Positions 24,050-34,716 of a stretch of 64,000 nt of DNA are shown one piece after another. Where the stretch lies: contig JAGVVL010000002.1 in the NCBI GenBank assembly GCA_018287875.1, forward strand, positions 3,286,001-3,350,000. Direction: 5' to 3'. Numbering within the stretch: position 1 is the first letter of the stretch; each line of letters opens with the position of its first letter. This DNA is from Nigrospora sphaerica. Its lineage: Eukaryota; Ascomycota; Sordariomycetes; Amphisphaeriales; Apiosporaceae. The notes under the pieces are model-generated. The model did no database searches. It had not been told where the DNA came from and saw only the letters and a program-made list of their open reading frames with translations. A program made the translations under genes and the position numbers.

Positions 24050-26178
24050 TTACTGGGATACGCCCTGCGCGTCGCCCCGCGGCCGGAAACCACCACGGCC
24101 CTGGGGTCCCGAGCCGCGTCCACGACCGCCACCGCCACCGCCACCGCGGCCGCGACCGCGTCCTCGGCCACGGTAGTTGGAGCGGTAACCGCCGTCAACA
24201 CTGCCTTGGCCAAACGTCTCCATGTTCTTGCGCTGCTCTTCGCCGCGCCACTCACGGCCGCCGGGCTTCTGGCCGCCGCTTTCAGCACGCTCTCGGGCCT
24301 CGCTAGAGATGTTGTCGAAAAACGACCGGGTTTTGTTGTAGGCTTGGGCCGGGGCAGGCTGGTCGCTCGAGGGCTCTTCCGAGACACTCGGCTCAGCTCC
24401 GTTGGGCACTTCGCCAAGAGGAGAGCCAGCAATAGCCTCCTTGACGAGTTCTTCTTTGTTGAACTTGGCATTCGCCGTCTGGAAGTCGTAATCGGAATCG
24501 GGAACTTCGACCTTCGCAGCACCGCCTCCCGTGCGGTTTCCTCGGCCACGGCCACCGCGGCCGCCCGCGCCACCTCGAGGAGCGTTTACTCTCATCTCGT
24601 TGACTTTCTTGGTCAAGTTGTCCATAGCACTGCCAGTGCCGTTGGAAGGGCCTGCGTCAACAACAGCCGATGCATCACCGCCAAGCTTGGCCATGGCTAC
24701 AGCCACAGCAGCCTTCGCTTGCTGCGTCGCATCGCGGATAGAGGCAGCAGTAGCGGCCGCATTGGGCTGCTCCGCCGGCTTGACAGCCGCGGCGACACCG
24801 ATCTGATGGAACGATGCTGTTGGTTTGCCAACGTTGGGAAAGGGCACCGCCGGCGTTATGCGGTTGCTCTTTGGGCCAGTGGGAATGTTGTTTTGCTGAC
24901 CGGGTTTGCTGGCGCCAGCAGCGTTCAGCGACTGGGCGGTAGCCTTAACCTCCTCTACGGACGGTTTGGAGTCGACTGGAGGAGCAGGACCCGGAGTAGA
25001 CGCCGACGGCGCGGGGGGCTGTCCAGGAGCTTTTGCTTCGGAAGCCTGGTTTGTTCGCGAGGGCGTGCCAGCCTGTTTGGACCGATCGGCACCTGGAGTA
25101 CCGGCAGGGCCGGCACCAATGGGTGTGGGCTTGTCTTGCTGCGGCGTGCCTCTCATACCCGGCGCAGGAGCACCGGGCATACCCTGGGTGCCTGGTGCGC
25201 CCGGCGGTCCATGGGGTCCAGGGGGGTACCCAAAGTTGTTCCAGGGACCTGGAGCTCCAGGGGGGAAACCTTGCCCAGGCGGGAACCAACCCGGAGGGGG
25301 AGGATATGGTATACCGGCGAACCGAGGATCATGCCCAGGGCCGGGGCCGGGGCCACCACCACGACCGCCCCAATGACCAGGACCAGGAGGGGGGTAGAAG
25401 CCCGGCTGCTGGAATGGCGAGGCGTTGAATCCAGCGGGGGGGTTGCTCGGTCCAGGAGGCGCGGCACCAGGAGGGCCAGGAGGGCCAGGAGGACCGGGGG
25501 GGCCGACAGGCCGAGCACGAGCCTAAAGCAACAGCGTTGGAATTAGCTTGTGCACCAGGAGAACATCCAGCAACAAGAAGAAGTCAAATGCTTCGTAGAT
25601 CAGAAGGAAGGCAACGGAAATATCAACACGGTGTGTTTGCGCTTCAGTAAGACAAAAGTTTTACATCCGGAATTTTTCGTCATCTGAAGCTTGTGGGAGG
25701 CAGGGCATGACGCCGAGCGGCAATGAGGGGAGGCCAACTTACGCCAACGATAGCAGGGTCGTCGGGCATGGTCGGGGGTTTGTTCTCCTTAACAACAGGT
25801 GCCTCCTCGATGCGCAGGTCCTTCACATCGCTGCCGCGGAAAACGATGTACTCGTAGACCTGGTCGGACGGGGGGAGCTCCTCTTCAGGGCTGCCCCGGC
25901 GGCCCTCTGTACCGTAGGAGCGGACATTTTCGAGGGACACGGTCGACTCCTCCGAATTGATTTCGTGGAGAATACCCGAGTATCTGCGAGGCGGGCACGG
26001 TCAATTGGCACGCCCGATGGAGGCGGGGTCGAAGTCGACGCAGGACCTACCGAATGTCGCTCTTGGAGATGAGCGATATGCGCGAACTAGACACTCCGGG
26101 TCAGACGACATGCTCCAAGGGCGCGCCGCTGCGGGCTCTTTCCAAGGTGAAAAGATCATACCCGAGGAATTCAGACAT
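24050..26178 (-). CDS. SCD6: Scd6/LSM14-family mRNP translation repressor (Sum2-like)
   Basis: Four minus-strand exons, 26178-26162, 26086-26051, 25983-25743 and 25522-24050, give 588 residues; the first two exons are only 17 and 36 nt. The N-terminal LSm domain (1 to about 80) reads MSEFLG-SRISLISKSDIR-YSGILHEIN. A Gly/Pro-rich linker (about 99-300) follows. Then come an FDF-type box (YDFQTANAKFNK, about 443-452), an FFD box (YNKTRSFFDNIS, about 493-504), a TFG box (EEQRKNMETFGQ, about 526-537) and C-terminal RGG repeats (about 549-588). This is the full Scd6/RAP55 order. Relatives bind the Dhh1 helicase, eIF4G and decapping factors, repress translation and sit in P bodies. A TATAAAA lies about 80 nt upstream of the start. 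Confidence 0.95.
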
Positions 26179-26253
26179 TTTCGGGTCTGGACGCGCTGTG
26201 CGCGCAAGGAGAGAAGGGACTGGCGGAAGATGGGGAGAAGAAGAGGGACGAGG

Positions 26254-26260
26254 TTTTATA
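26254..26260 (-). promoter_or_regulatory. TATA-like box of the Scd6-type gene
   Basis: On the minus strand TATAAAA lies about 76-82 nt upstream of the start codon at 26178, within a CT-rich leader. Function is inferred from position only. Confidence 0.4.
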
Positions 26261-27751
26261 AGGGTAAGGTGTGCAGATGGACGGTGACGAGAGAGAAAAC
26301 CTCCGTGTGGGCGATTTCCAATGGGCACAGGGCAGAAGCAAAGGTGGTGGTTGGTCGATTGAAGTAGCGGGTGGAAACCAGGCTGGATGGGGGGAACGTG
26401 GAAGGAAAGCTACGGAAAGCTTCGTGGGCAGAGACGTGGGTGAGCTGAAGGAGGAGCTGTAGGTTGCAGAAGCAGAAGCTGTTTGTCGACTGCTGCTTTT
26501 GCCTCTGCTTCCTTTTGGTATTAGGTACCTTATGTACCCTTCCGCCCGGGGGGGCGGGGGCGGGGGCGCAATTGTTCAACAGCCGCGATGTAGTCCAGGT
26601 GTCCAATTCAACATGAACTCAGGTAATGAGGTACCTCAGGTACCACTTGCACCTTTCAGCTAGTTGGGAGGTAGAGGGAGCGGAGCCTTCCATGTCACGT
26701 ATGCCTCCGTCGCGTAACTTGCGACCTCTGTTCGCCTTGAATGTCTTCATCCGCCCTTACAGCTTGGTAATCTCCGCCCTGAGCCTCTTTACTACCTAGT
26801 CATCTTATGATGAAGCAAGGAGAAATGGCTCAATACACCATAAACCATTGCATAAATGGTGAGTCGTTTCTCCTAGGCCCCGTCCAGACGTTTTCCACTC
26901 ACGTATGGTATTTAAATACATAGTAGCTTGGAAGCGTAGCGGACACGCTGCCCATCCGTGAAGCGAGAAATTCCCATACTGCTAGGTCCACCCGGTTGCA
27001 TTGAATACCCCTATGGCGTTCAGACCTATGGTCATTCAGCTGAAGCCGCCGCTTGTAGTGCTTTGTTCTCCGCCAGGAGGTGGAAGACACGATTCGCTCC
27101 AGCCTCGGTAGCTCCTGTGCGTCGTGTTAAGAGGTCAGGTATGCTTGATCCTGCTTGATGAATACTGTCGTCAGCTTGCGCGTTCGTTCCATGAGATCCA
27201 CAGTACGAACCACCTGGCACATCCTATCCATCTATCCCCTTCATATGTGGTGGCATGGAACTCAGAATGGTGGTGGCAGTTCCTCGGAGCCACGGCCGGC
27301 GGGGCCAGGAGTCGCTGACGTTTTGCTTGGCGTCCATCCAGCATCGACCCCGCCACATTCGCCGTCAGTGGAAATGGATCTATACCCATTTCTCTTCCTC
27401 GTTGATCCTTCTCGTCGACTGATCAGATTATTGTAAGGCATTCATTGACTGAAGCTGGATCGCCCAAAGGGCCTCCATCAGTTGCCTCACTGAAGACCGA
27501 TTCGTAGTATGTCTCCACAATAAATTCACCGTAGGACAGGAATATTCACGGCAGCTACTGGCTTGGTATTCTGTCTCCCGTGGTGAAGGACACCTGATTG
27601 GTATTAATAAACCACACTCAACGAGGACAACGGCCTCAATACTGCCAAAATGAAGCCAAAAGGCAGTACGCATTCTCTGTAAGGGTATCTCAAAAGTGTA
27701 CAAAAAAAGAGAAAAACTCCTGCCGAATGCCAGCTAGCCTAGAAACAGGTA
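26261..27751. other. Intergenic spacer between Scd6-type gene and BCD1
   Basis: No supported gene. Two perfect AGGTACCT palindromes are at 26524-26531 and 26629-26636; the second is followed at once by another GGTACC. Confidence 0.55.
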
Positions 27752-29077
27752 CTAAGTATGCACGACCAACTCCATGTCGCTATCCGAGTCCGATCCTGAA
27801 CTGCTTGTCTCGTCATCTTCCAGGGGGAGCCGACCGTCTTCGAATTCAAACCCGACGTCGCTCTCTCCATCCATGTCCTGGTCGCTCGCATTGCCCATGC
27901 CCTCCTCGGTAATTTGCCCCTCCTCGTCACTCGACCCATGGTCATCCAATGCCACCCTCTTCCGCTTTGTCAACGCCGGCTGCGCCTCGCGGACGTCTGG
28001 CTTGACTCTTTTCTCCAGACGATACCCCGGGGGGAGGTCAGCTCCGGCTGGGAGGACGTAGATGGACGGAAATTCCAACACGTCCTGTCCAGCCAGGATA
28101 GACGCCAGAGTATCCGTCGGCTCTGCGGGCACAAGCCTTTGTGGTTCTCGCGACGGCGTTCCCGGGATGAGGAGGAAAAACTGGTATTTTCCTTTGTCCT
28201 TTCCAAGCCGCGATTGCCTCTCAGTCAGCCTTCTCCGTCTCTCGGCTTCGGCGCAGTGCCACGAGCCGTCAAGGTCTTGTACCGTCGTGGGCGCGGCCCT
28301 CCATGCAGAAGTCTCCCAGTCCTGCACGCCGCCTTCTTTGCCGCCTGCATCGGCATCAGCCAATTCGAGGGCAGCTTGCTCTTCGTACAGCAGTTGTCTC
28401 GTTTCCTCTTTTTCCTGCGCCTTTTCCTTCTGGCTCAAGCGGGATCGGCGCGCGTGTTGTTGGCAGTCGGAGAAGCCCGCATGCAACGGTGTGTGTTCGA
28501 GTGTCTTGTTCAGGAGCTTTGTAGGTTGCACTTTGGCGCCGTCGTCGGCAGCGGAGAGATCCAGAAAGCACCATTCAACCTGCCAGTTGAGAGACTGGGT
28601 TCGTTTGTTGAATGAGGTCGTGTTTTCTCGCGCTCGGGACATGCCGTACGGCTGGTACAGGACGTTGATGCCCAGCGACGTCAACCTGCCAAGCGCTTGC
28701 CGCGCCCAAGGCCTCGTACCCCCATCCAGGGTCGTCCGCCCTCGGCTCTGGCCCTTGTGTAACCGGGCTCTCTTGTTGGGTGGCCCCTCGTTCTGCGGAA
28801 GGATGCGTCGCTCCTCAGTCAAGATCTTCCCGGTCCGTTCGAGGGAGCGCTCAATCTTGGTGAGAAAATTGTAATCGTGGTCGATGCCGGCGTCGGTTCG
28901 GAGCTTTGCAGGCGGGATGAACGCGGTCGCATCGCGCTCGCCATTGCAGGACGACCACTTCTTGTGTTTCTTAACGCATGGTTGAGAGCAAGTGCGAGCG
29001 CCGCATCGCGGACATTTGTACTTGGGTGGCTGGACATGGCAGATGCCACAAAGCGACGTCAACAACGGGTCGGACAT
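27752..29077 (-). CDS. BCD1: Box C/D snoRNP assembly factor BCD1 (HIT zinc finger)
   Basis: A single exon encodes 441 residues. The HIT-type zinc finger is at residues 10-44 with Cys10, Cys13, Cys22, Cys25, Cys30, Cys34, His38 and Cys44. It is followed by the BCD1 core, including YNFLTKIERSLERT and the segment ending SLNWQVEWCFLD. Bcd1 acts in the nucleus in early assembly of box C/D snoRNPs with the Rvb1/2-R2TP machinery. The C-terminal 80 or so residues are acidic and serine-rich. A Lys/Glu/Arg-rich helical stretch (SQKEKAQEKEETRQ) lies in the middle. The gene is divergent from the PLP-homeostasis gene, with 667 bp between the starts. Confidence 0.93.
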   Translation of the reverse strand: MSDPLLTSLCGICHVQPPKYKCPRCGARTCSQPCVKKHKKWSSCNGERDATAFIPPAKLRTDAGIDHDYNFLTKIERSLERTGKILTEERRILPQNEGPPNKRARLHKGQSRGRTTLDGGTRPWARQALGRLTSLGINVLYQPYGMSRARENTTSFNKRTQSLNWQVEWCFLDLSAADDGAKVQPTKLLNKTLEHTPLHAGFSDCQQHARRSRLSQKEKAQEKEETRQLLYEEQAALELADADAGGKEGGVQDWETSAWRAAPTTVQDLDGSWHCAEAERRRRLTERQSRLGKDKGKYQFFLLIPGTPSREPQRLVPAEPTDTLASILAGQDVLEFPSIYVLPAGADLPPGYRLEKRVKPDVREAQPALTKRKRVALDDHGSSDEEGQITEEGMGNASDQDMDGESDVGFEFEDGRLPLEDDETSSSGSDSDSDMELVVHT

Positions 29078-29744
29078 GGTGATTGCGAAGAGTTGCGCTT
29101 TCCTTTCGGACGAGCAGTTGCGACCGTGGGAGGAACGACTGAAATGTAGGCCGTTCGCTGCTTCCCAGTTCGAGTATGGATGTTTCTGCCGAAACTTTGA
29201 AAAGATAAAACGGGACCACCTGCTGCAGGGTCAAGTCGCGGTCCTGACGTAGCGGAGAAAGTTCCGGGGTATTTTTTCTAGACACTACGAGTAGCTATCG
29301 CGCCTCTTATCCGATTGTTGCTAATGCACGTACTATGTTGTAGAACCCCAACATTACAAGTCGACGAGTTTTTCGATACATCATTACCAATGAGCGAGCA
29401 CACTGCCTTTCAGCTGTACACCTTGGCTTTCAGGTTATGTAGTAAGTAAGATAGAGGTTGGCTGAATCGAGATGCGCGTACAGCATGCGTGCCGATTCTT
29501 CGCACTCAGCCACAAAGCAAGAGCGGTTGAAAATCAGTGTAGACGCACACCACCCGCTTGCTTGTAGCTCGGCAAGGACCCCACATTTCGATGATCGGCA
29601 CTCGCCGCCCGGAGAGATCCAAGAGACTCCATCCAAAGTGAAGTGCCACATCGGAGTCACGCCGCACCCTTCTGGAGTTTAGTTGAATAGGCCCGTTCTA
29701 CACCACCAAAGACTCCAAGTCATTTGCATTCGTCCCAGTTCTGA
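29078..29744. promoter_or_regulatory. Divergent promoter between BCD1 and the YggS-like gene
   Basis: 667 bp separate the two start codons. No gene is seen, and no specific operator could be recognised. Confidence 0.45.
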
Positions 29745-30688
29745 ATGGATCAAGGCGTCGAGATGAAGATCGATCCGGCCAGGGCCGCAGCCCTTGTGAC
29801 TCAGCTCAACGGAGTGTGCGAGAGAATAGCAGCCACTGCCCAGGGCCGAAGTGTAAGTCAGACCTACCCCAAATCTTCGTATGCTCGTCTCTCACTTGGG
29901 CATGACGGTATGGCAAGCTATGGGGTGGTCCTTGGTACTGATGATATGCCCAGGTCCGGCTCGTTGCTGTGTCCAAGCTGAAGCCCGCAAACGACATACT
30001 GGCTCTGATGCAGCCTCCCACCTCGCACTTGCACTTTGGCGAGAACTACGCCCAGGAGCTCAGCCAGAAGGCTGAATTGCTGCCCAATAGCATACAGTGG
30101 CACTTCATCGGTGGCCTGCAGTCTGGTACGTTGCGTTGCCGCTGACCAAAACCGCCTCGTGACCTCCTTCCTTACGCTTGCATAGGACATTGCAAGAGCC
30201 TTGCCAAGATCCCCAACCTCTTCTGCGTCTCCAGTGTGGACACGGCGAAGAAGGCCCAGATACTGGATGAGTACCGCGGGAAGCTGATTGCGGCCTCCCC
30301 CGACGCTCCCAAACTGAACATCCACGTTCAGGTTAACACGTCCGGCGAGGAGTCCAAGTCGGGTTGCTCGCCGGGGGCCGAGACGGTTGCTCTCTGCAAA
30401 ATCGTCGAGGAGGCGCCGAACCTGAACCTTCTGGGCCTTATGACCATTGGCGCCATCGCCCGGAGCGTAGCTACGACCCCAGAGAACGAAAACGAGGATT
30501 TCGTGTGTCTCAAGGAGCAGCGAGACCTCGTGGTCAAGGAACTGAGCCTAAGCAGGAGTCTAGAGCTCAGCATGGGCATGAGCGAGGACTTTGAAGGCGC
30601 CATTGCTCTCGGCAGTGACGAGGTCCGCGTAGGAAGCACGATATTCGGCGTACGGGGGCCCAAGAGCGAGGCAAAGATTACAGTGTAA
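29745..30688 (+). CDS. Pyridoxal phosphate homeostasis protein, YggS/PROSC family
   Basis: Three exons, 29745-29852, 29954-30125 and 30186-30688, give 260 residues. The fold is the alanine-racemase-like TIM barrel that binds PLP and buffers its supply without known catalysis. Family marks are VAVSKLKP with Lys44 as the Schiff-base lysine, HFGENYAQE (63-71), [28 protein letters not shown], and the phosphate-binding end [13 protein letters not shown]...RVGSTIFG. Translation could also begin at Met7. The protein probably acts in cytosol or mitochondria; no clear presequence is visible. Introns 1 and 2 are 101 and 60 nt with GTAAGT and GTACGT donors. Confidence 0.95.
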
Positions 30689-32389
30689 TTGTCACTACAG
30701 ATCTCGGTGGGCAATTTGGAGTCGCAAGGTGTGAGTTTGTGTGTATGCGCAACGACGTGATCCTTGACCATGGTTCAGGCCCGCATCGGAATCTGCCACA
30801 ACGACCACGTGAGATGAAGCGACAGGCGTAGTCAGTGCTATGACAAGGCCAGACTCTTGTTTTCTTCTGTTAGAAGGGCAGGTACACGCTAGAGCCGTGA
30901 ACGTAGCTGTGGTGGGATTGCAAAGCCCCGTGAGGCCCTCGCCGGATAGTTCTGCTGGCCCCTCTTCGAATACGGAACCCACTATACCACTCTACGCTTC
31001 CCAGGTGTCCTTTAAGATAACGTTACAGGATGAGCTTGATACCTCCCCATTACCCTGAAATGTAATAAGTCAACATTAGTTGAGGCGGCGGGGGTGAATA
31101 TACCCGCCCGTTATCTCGCCGGTTCCCAGCCCAGCGAAGTCTCAACCTAGTGGTTAACGGATAGGCTCTTACGATGACTAGTAGTTCCAGCACAATACAA
31201 AAGCCTTCATAATGTGTGCTCCCATATGGGACCTTGTATTTCAACCTTCAAGATCGTGGCCCTGGAAGTTCGTATCGATAGCAATGTGGTTCCCACCTTA
31301 ACGTTATAATACCACCCGCTATGAACTTGTACAAAACCATGCATGATCATCTGGTTGAGGCACAATTTCAGCCGTGACAGCTTCCTTGAACCAATGGATG
31401 GCGGCTGAACGACCTGACCGTAGCAAATTACCACGCCGGTTGCCTACTTGATCCAGAATCATTCCAGACTAAGCCACTTTCTTTTCTTATGTGATAAAAA
31501 AGACTTCGGCCCTTCCCGTGCGTCCAAAGTAGTATGACGCCGTCAGGTCCATCGTATGTACCTACCTGTCACTGCGCGAATGTCCGAACACACGGGAGCA
31601 TTGCTTCCTTTTCAGCCATTTATATACACAGGATCCTTGTTTAGCGGTGTATACAATGCATTATGGATTGATTTTGTCCATTGGCTTTCAACCACGCACT
31701 GGTAGCGTCCGCGATAGTGCGTTTCAGCCTCATAATTCTGCAAACAATGCTTTTGCTGGCGCAGCAGGGCATTACGAGATAAGCAGGTTGGTTCATTCTC
31801 CTACATGCTGCTCCATGTCCATTCTTGCCTTCAACCCCGGATCGGCGAGTAGTACCCGGATCTAATCTTGACGTGCATACATCAGCTCCAGGGTCTAGCC
31901 ATGCACCAGAACGCCTCTCGACTCATCCTTCCGGGTCTTCGGGTCTATTGGCCGCAAGTAAACATTACATGGAGACCCGTTCCTCGCGGCGCGCAGAGTG
32001 TCTCTCAGCCAAAGATTCTCGCCAGTAATCGACCACGCCAGGAGGCGTCTTCAGTTGCCAAGTAGCGGCCCTATCGCCAAGGACTGACTGAGGTCCGAAT
32101 GAAGGATCATAACATGGATCAGGACTAGAAAGAAGGCATCTATACGGGCTTCTTAGCATCTATAGACCGGGTATTCGAGCCTTAAGTCCGCTGCCCTGAC
32201 TTGTCACCGCATGCCGGAGCTGAAAGCATCAGATGAACACACATTTCTTTAGCTGTACCGCCTTACGTTCAGCTACATTTCTCCGAACGTGAGCTATATA
32301 AGCAATGCGATCTGGATATTATTGCGTTGCTTGCCTCCCCATCCCAACTTATGTATTTTACGCCCGCTCTCCCAACATACTCTTGAAAC
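30689..32389. other. Intergenic spacer upstream of the aquaporin gene
   Basis: 1.7 kb with lower GC than the genes and no supported coding region. Frames are short and without features. The last 100 bp hold a TATA-like box of the aquaporin gene. Confidence 0.55.
32295..32301 (+). promoter_or_regulatory. TATA-like box of the aquaporin gene
   Basis: TATATAA lies 95 nt upstream of the aquaporin ATG, a normal fungal spacing. Inference from position and sequence. Confidence 0.45.
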
Positions 32390-33899
32390 ATGGCGTCATC
32401 CCACGGTGTGACATCGGTGCCACCCGCAGCATCGGAATACAGAGAAGAAAGCACCGGAACACGGGGGCGCCCCCAGCGGTTCGACGATCCTTATGTACCG
32501 GAAGAAAACCCAGCGTACGGGCGCCAGGCACAGCCAACAGAGCGTGGCAGCGTCCGACCCGTCAGCCGGCGCTCTCAAAGCAGGGCGCCACCTAACGCTG
32601 GCCGTCCGTACGACATCGACGTACCGTCGACGAGAACCTCGGGAACCGTTCGCCGGCATGAACAAGAGCGAGAGGGGTCCTTCGACGACTACTCGGTCGA
32701 GGAAAGGCCCCCCCCCGGCCCCTCCGATCTCAGGAATTCGCACCCCGACGTCGGTACGCGGAGGAGTTCGCGCAGTCGCCCTCCGCGGTCGTACCTCAAC
32801 CGGTCCCTGCACGAACACGACTACGGGCCCACGGGCCCGAAGCCGCTGTTCGGAGAGACGCCCAGGCACAGGGAGGCGAGAGTGACGGACGAGGAAGTGG
32901 GCTACCCGATCAGCGCCCGCATCTCCTGGAAGGACTTGAGCGACGAGGAGAAGGTCGAGGTGCTGCGTTTACCCCTGACGCACTGGATGAACTCGAGCTT
33001 CAAGAACCACTTTGTGGCGAGCCTGGGCGAGTTGGTGGGAACCACCATGTTTCTGCTTTTCGCCTTTGCCGGCACCGAGGTGGCCAACATTCGGTCCCAG
33101 GCCTCGACGGACACGACGACGACGGGAGGCACAACGGGGTTCAATGTGTCGGTGTTGCTATACATCTCCATCATCTTTGGCTTCTCGCTGATGGTCAACG
33201 TGTGGATCTTCTTCCGCATCAGCGGCGGGCTCTTCAACCCGGCCGTCACGCTGGCCATGCTCATGGTCCGGGCCATCACGCCGGGGCGCGCGGGCTGCCT
33301 GTTCTGCTCGCAGATCCTCGGGTCGATGCTCGCGTCCGCCATCGTCCGGTACCTGTTCCCCGAGAACTTCAACGTCCGGACGACGCTCAGCGGCGGCACC
33401 AGCCTCGCGCAGGGCGTCATCATCGAGGCCATCCTCACGGCGGAGCTCGTCTTCACCATCTTCATGCTCGCCAAGGAGAAGCACCGGGCGACCTTCATCG
33501 CGCCCGTCGGCATCGGCCTGGCCCTCTTCATTTCCGAGATGGTCGGCGTGCAGTTCACCGGCGGCTCGCTGAACCCGGCGCGCAGCTTCGGGCCCTGTGT
33601 CATCACGCTGACCTTTGACCAGGAGCACTGGATTTACTGGGTCGGGCCGCTGATCGGTTCGATCCTGGCCGTTGTGTTCTACAAATTCATCAAGACGCTG
33701 GAATACGAGGTACGAAACGTTTTCCGCGCTCTCCCCACTTAAGTGATGGTGATGAGAGCCCTGCCGTGCTGACGTGTTCCCCCAGATGGCCAACCCGGGG
33801 GCCGACGGTGACCCGAGTAACGATCCGACGGTCAATCCCCTGAAGCGAGCCGAGATTCGTGCGAATAGAAGGCCCTCGTCTTCGACCAGTCGCAAATGA
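32390..33899 (+). CDS. Aquaporin (MIP family) with long N-terminal tail
   Basis: Two exons, 32390-33709 and 33786-33899, give 477 residues. The first 200 or so are polar, Arg/Pro/Ser-rich and predicted cytosolic. The membrane part has the six-helix MIP pattern with two complete half-helix motifs, NPA at 283-285 (GGLFNPAVT) and NPA at 395-397 (GGSLNPARS), and the selectivity-filter arginine R398. Both motifs are canonical, which favours an orthodox water-type channel over the variant NPS/NLA aquaglyceroporins, but the substrate is not proven. The C-terminal tail (ANPGADGDPSNDPTVNPLKR) comes from the second exon. A TATA-like box lies 95 nt upstream of the start. Confidence 0.93.
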
Positions 33900-34716
33900 A
33901 GCCCGCGTATATAGGCGAGGCAAGGAATACGGCCCACGATGGACACGCCCCTGAGCCTGGGAAGAGAACCCGAGCCCTACAGGCGGCCTCGTAGCCGTGT
34001 CGGAAGCATTGGGGATGAGAAGGATGATGTGATGATTGCTTGGCCTAGGTAAAGAGTATTGGGGGCCGTAAAGGACCGAGTGGGGGGGGGGGGGGGGGTC
34101 AAGTTACGGTAGATGCATTCGCAGAGTCGGCGCCCAAGTCGTATCGGCACCCGCCCAGCCAATAATCATCTCCATTATATGGTACTCCGTACATCGCATG
34201 GAAAACAATACAGGTCTTAGCCAGTCGCTGCGGCCCCTGCAGATGTACATACTTGCATAGTCGGGATCCTACCTACACCAGACATGATGCATGCACCCTT
34301 ACAATTTATGTTCCCGTACAGCTACGTGACCCCTGTATCGCTGAAAATGGTCCCCTGTCAATGAGGTACAGCTGAAAAAGCGTTTAGTGCGGGGCAAACT
34401 GCGCAGCGCCGATGTTCGGTGACTCGGTGACATCCGCCCTGGATTGACTCGGAGAACTGGCTAAAACTTCCCTCCCTACCGGCCCAGTATCGACTGACAT
34501 CCGACGAGAATTTTTCGGCCGACGATTACTTTCACTGGGTACCTTCTTCCCTGGCCACCCGTGCCCGAAAGGATCATCTCCACGAAAGTCTGCTAGATCG
34601 CATTCCGTCGCGTTGTTGCGAGCCTTCCCGCCTCATCTTTCGGGGATCCCATCCAAGCGCTCTCTCTCCTTGACCTGCGCCCTCGGCTCGCGCCCATATA
34701 CGCCCTCTCTTCCACC
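33900..34716. other. Intergenic spacer with THR4 promoter
   Basis: No gene. It contains a G17 homopolymer at 34082-34098 (plus strand) and, nearer the THR4 start, two TGACTCGG words listed separately. Confidence 0.55.
34420..34450 (+). promoter_or_regulatory. Two candidate CPC1/Gcn4-type sites upstream of THR4
   Basis: TGACTC occurs at 34420-34425 and 34445-34450, both followed by GG, 25 bp apart in the same orientation and 267-297 bp before the THR4 ATG. TGACTC(A) is the core bound by Gcn4/CPC1, which drives amino-acid biosynthetic genes under cross-pathway control. THR4 belongs to that class, so the role is plausible. The full TGACTCA is not present. Confidence 0.45.

Noticed and set aside
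24206..25546. 446-codon plus-strand frame opposite the Scd6-type gene
   Set aside because: Antisense shadow of the Gly/Pro/Arg-rich coding exon; GC bias keeps the opposite frame open.
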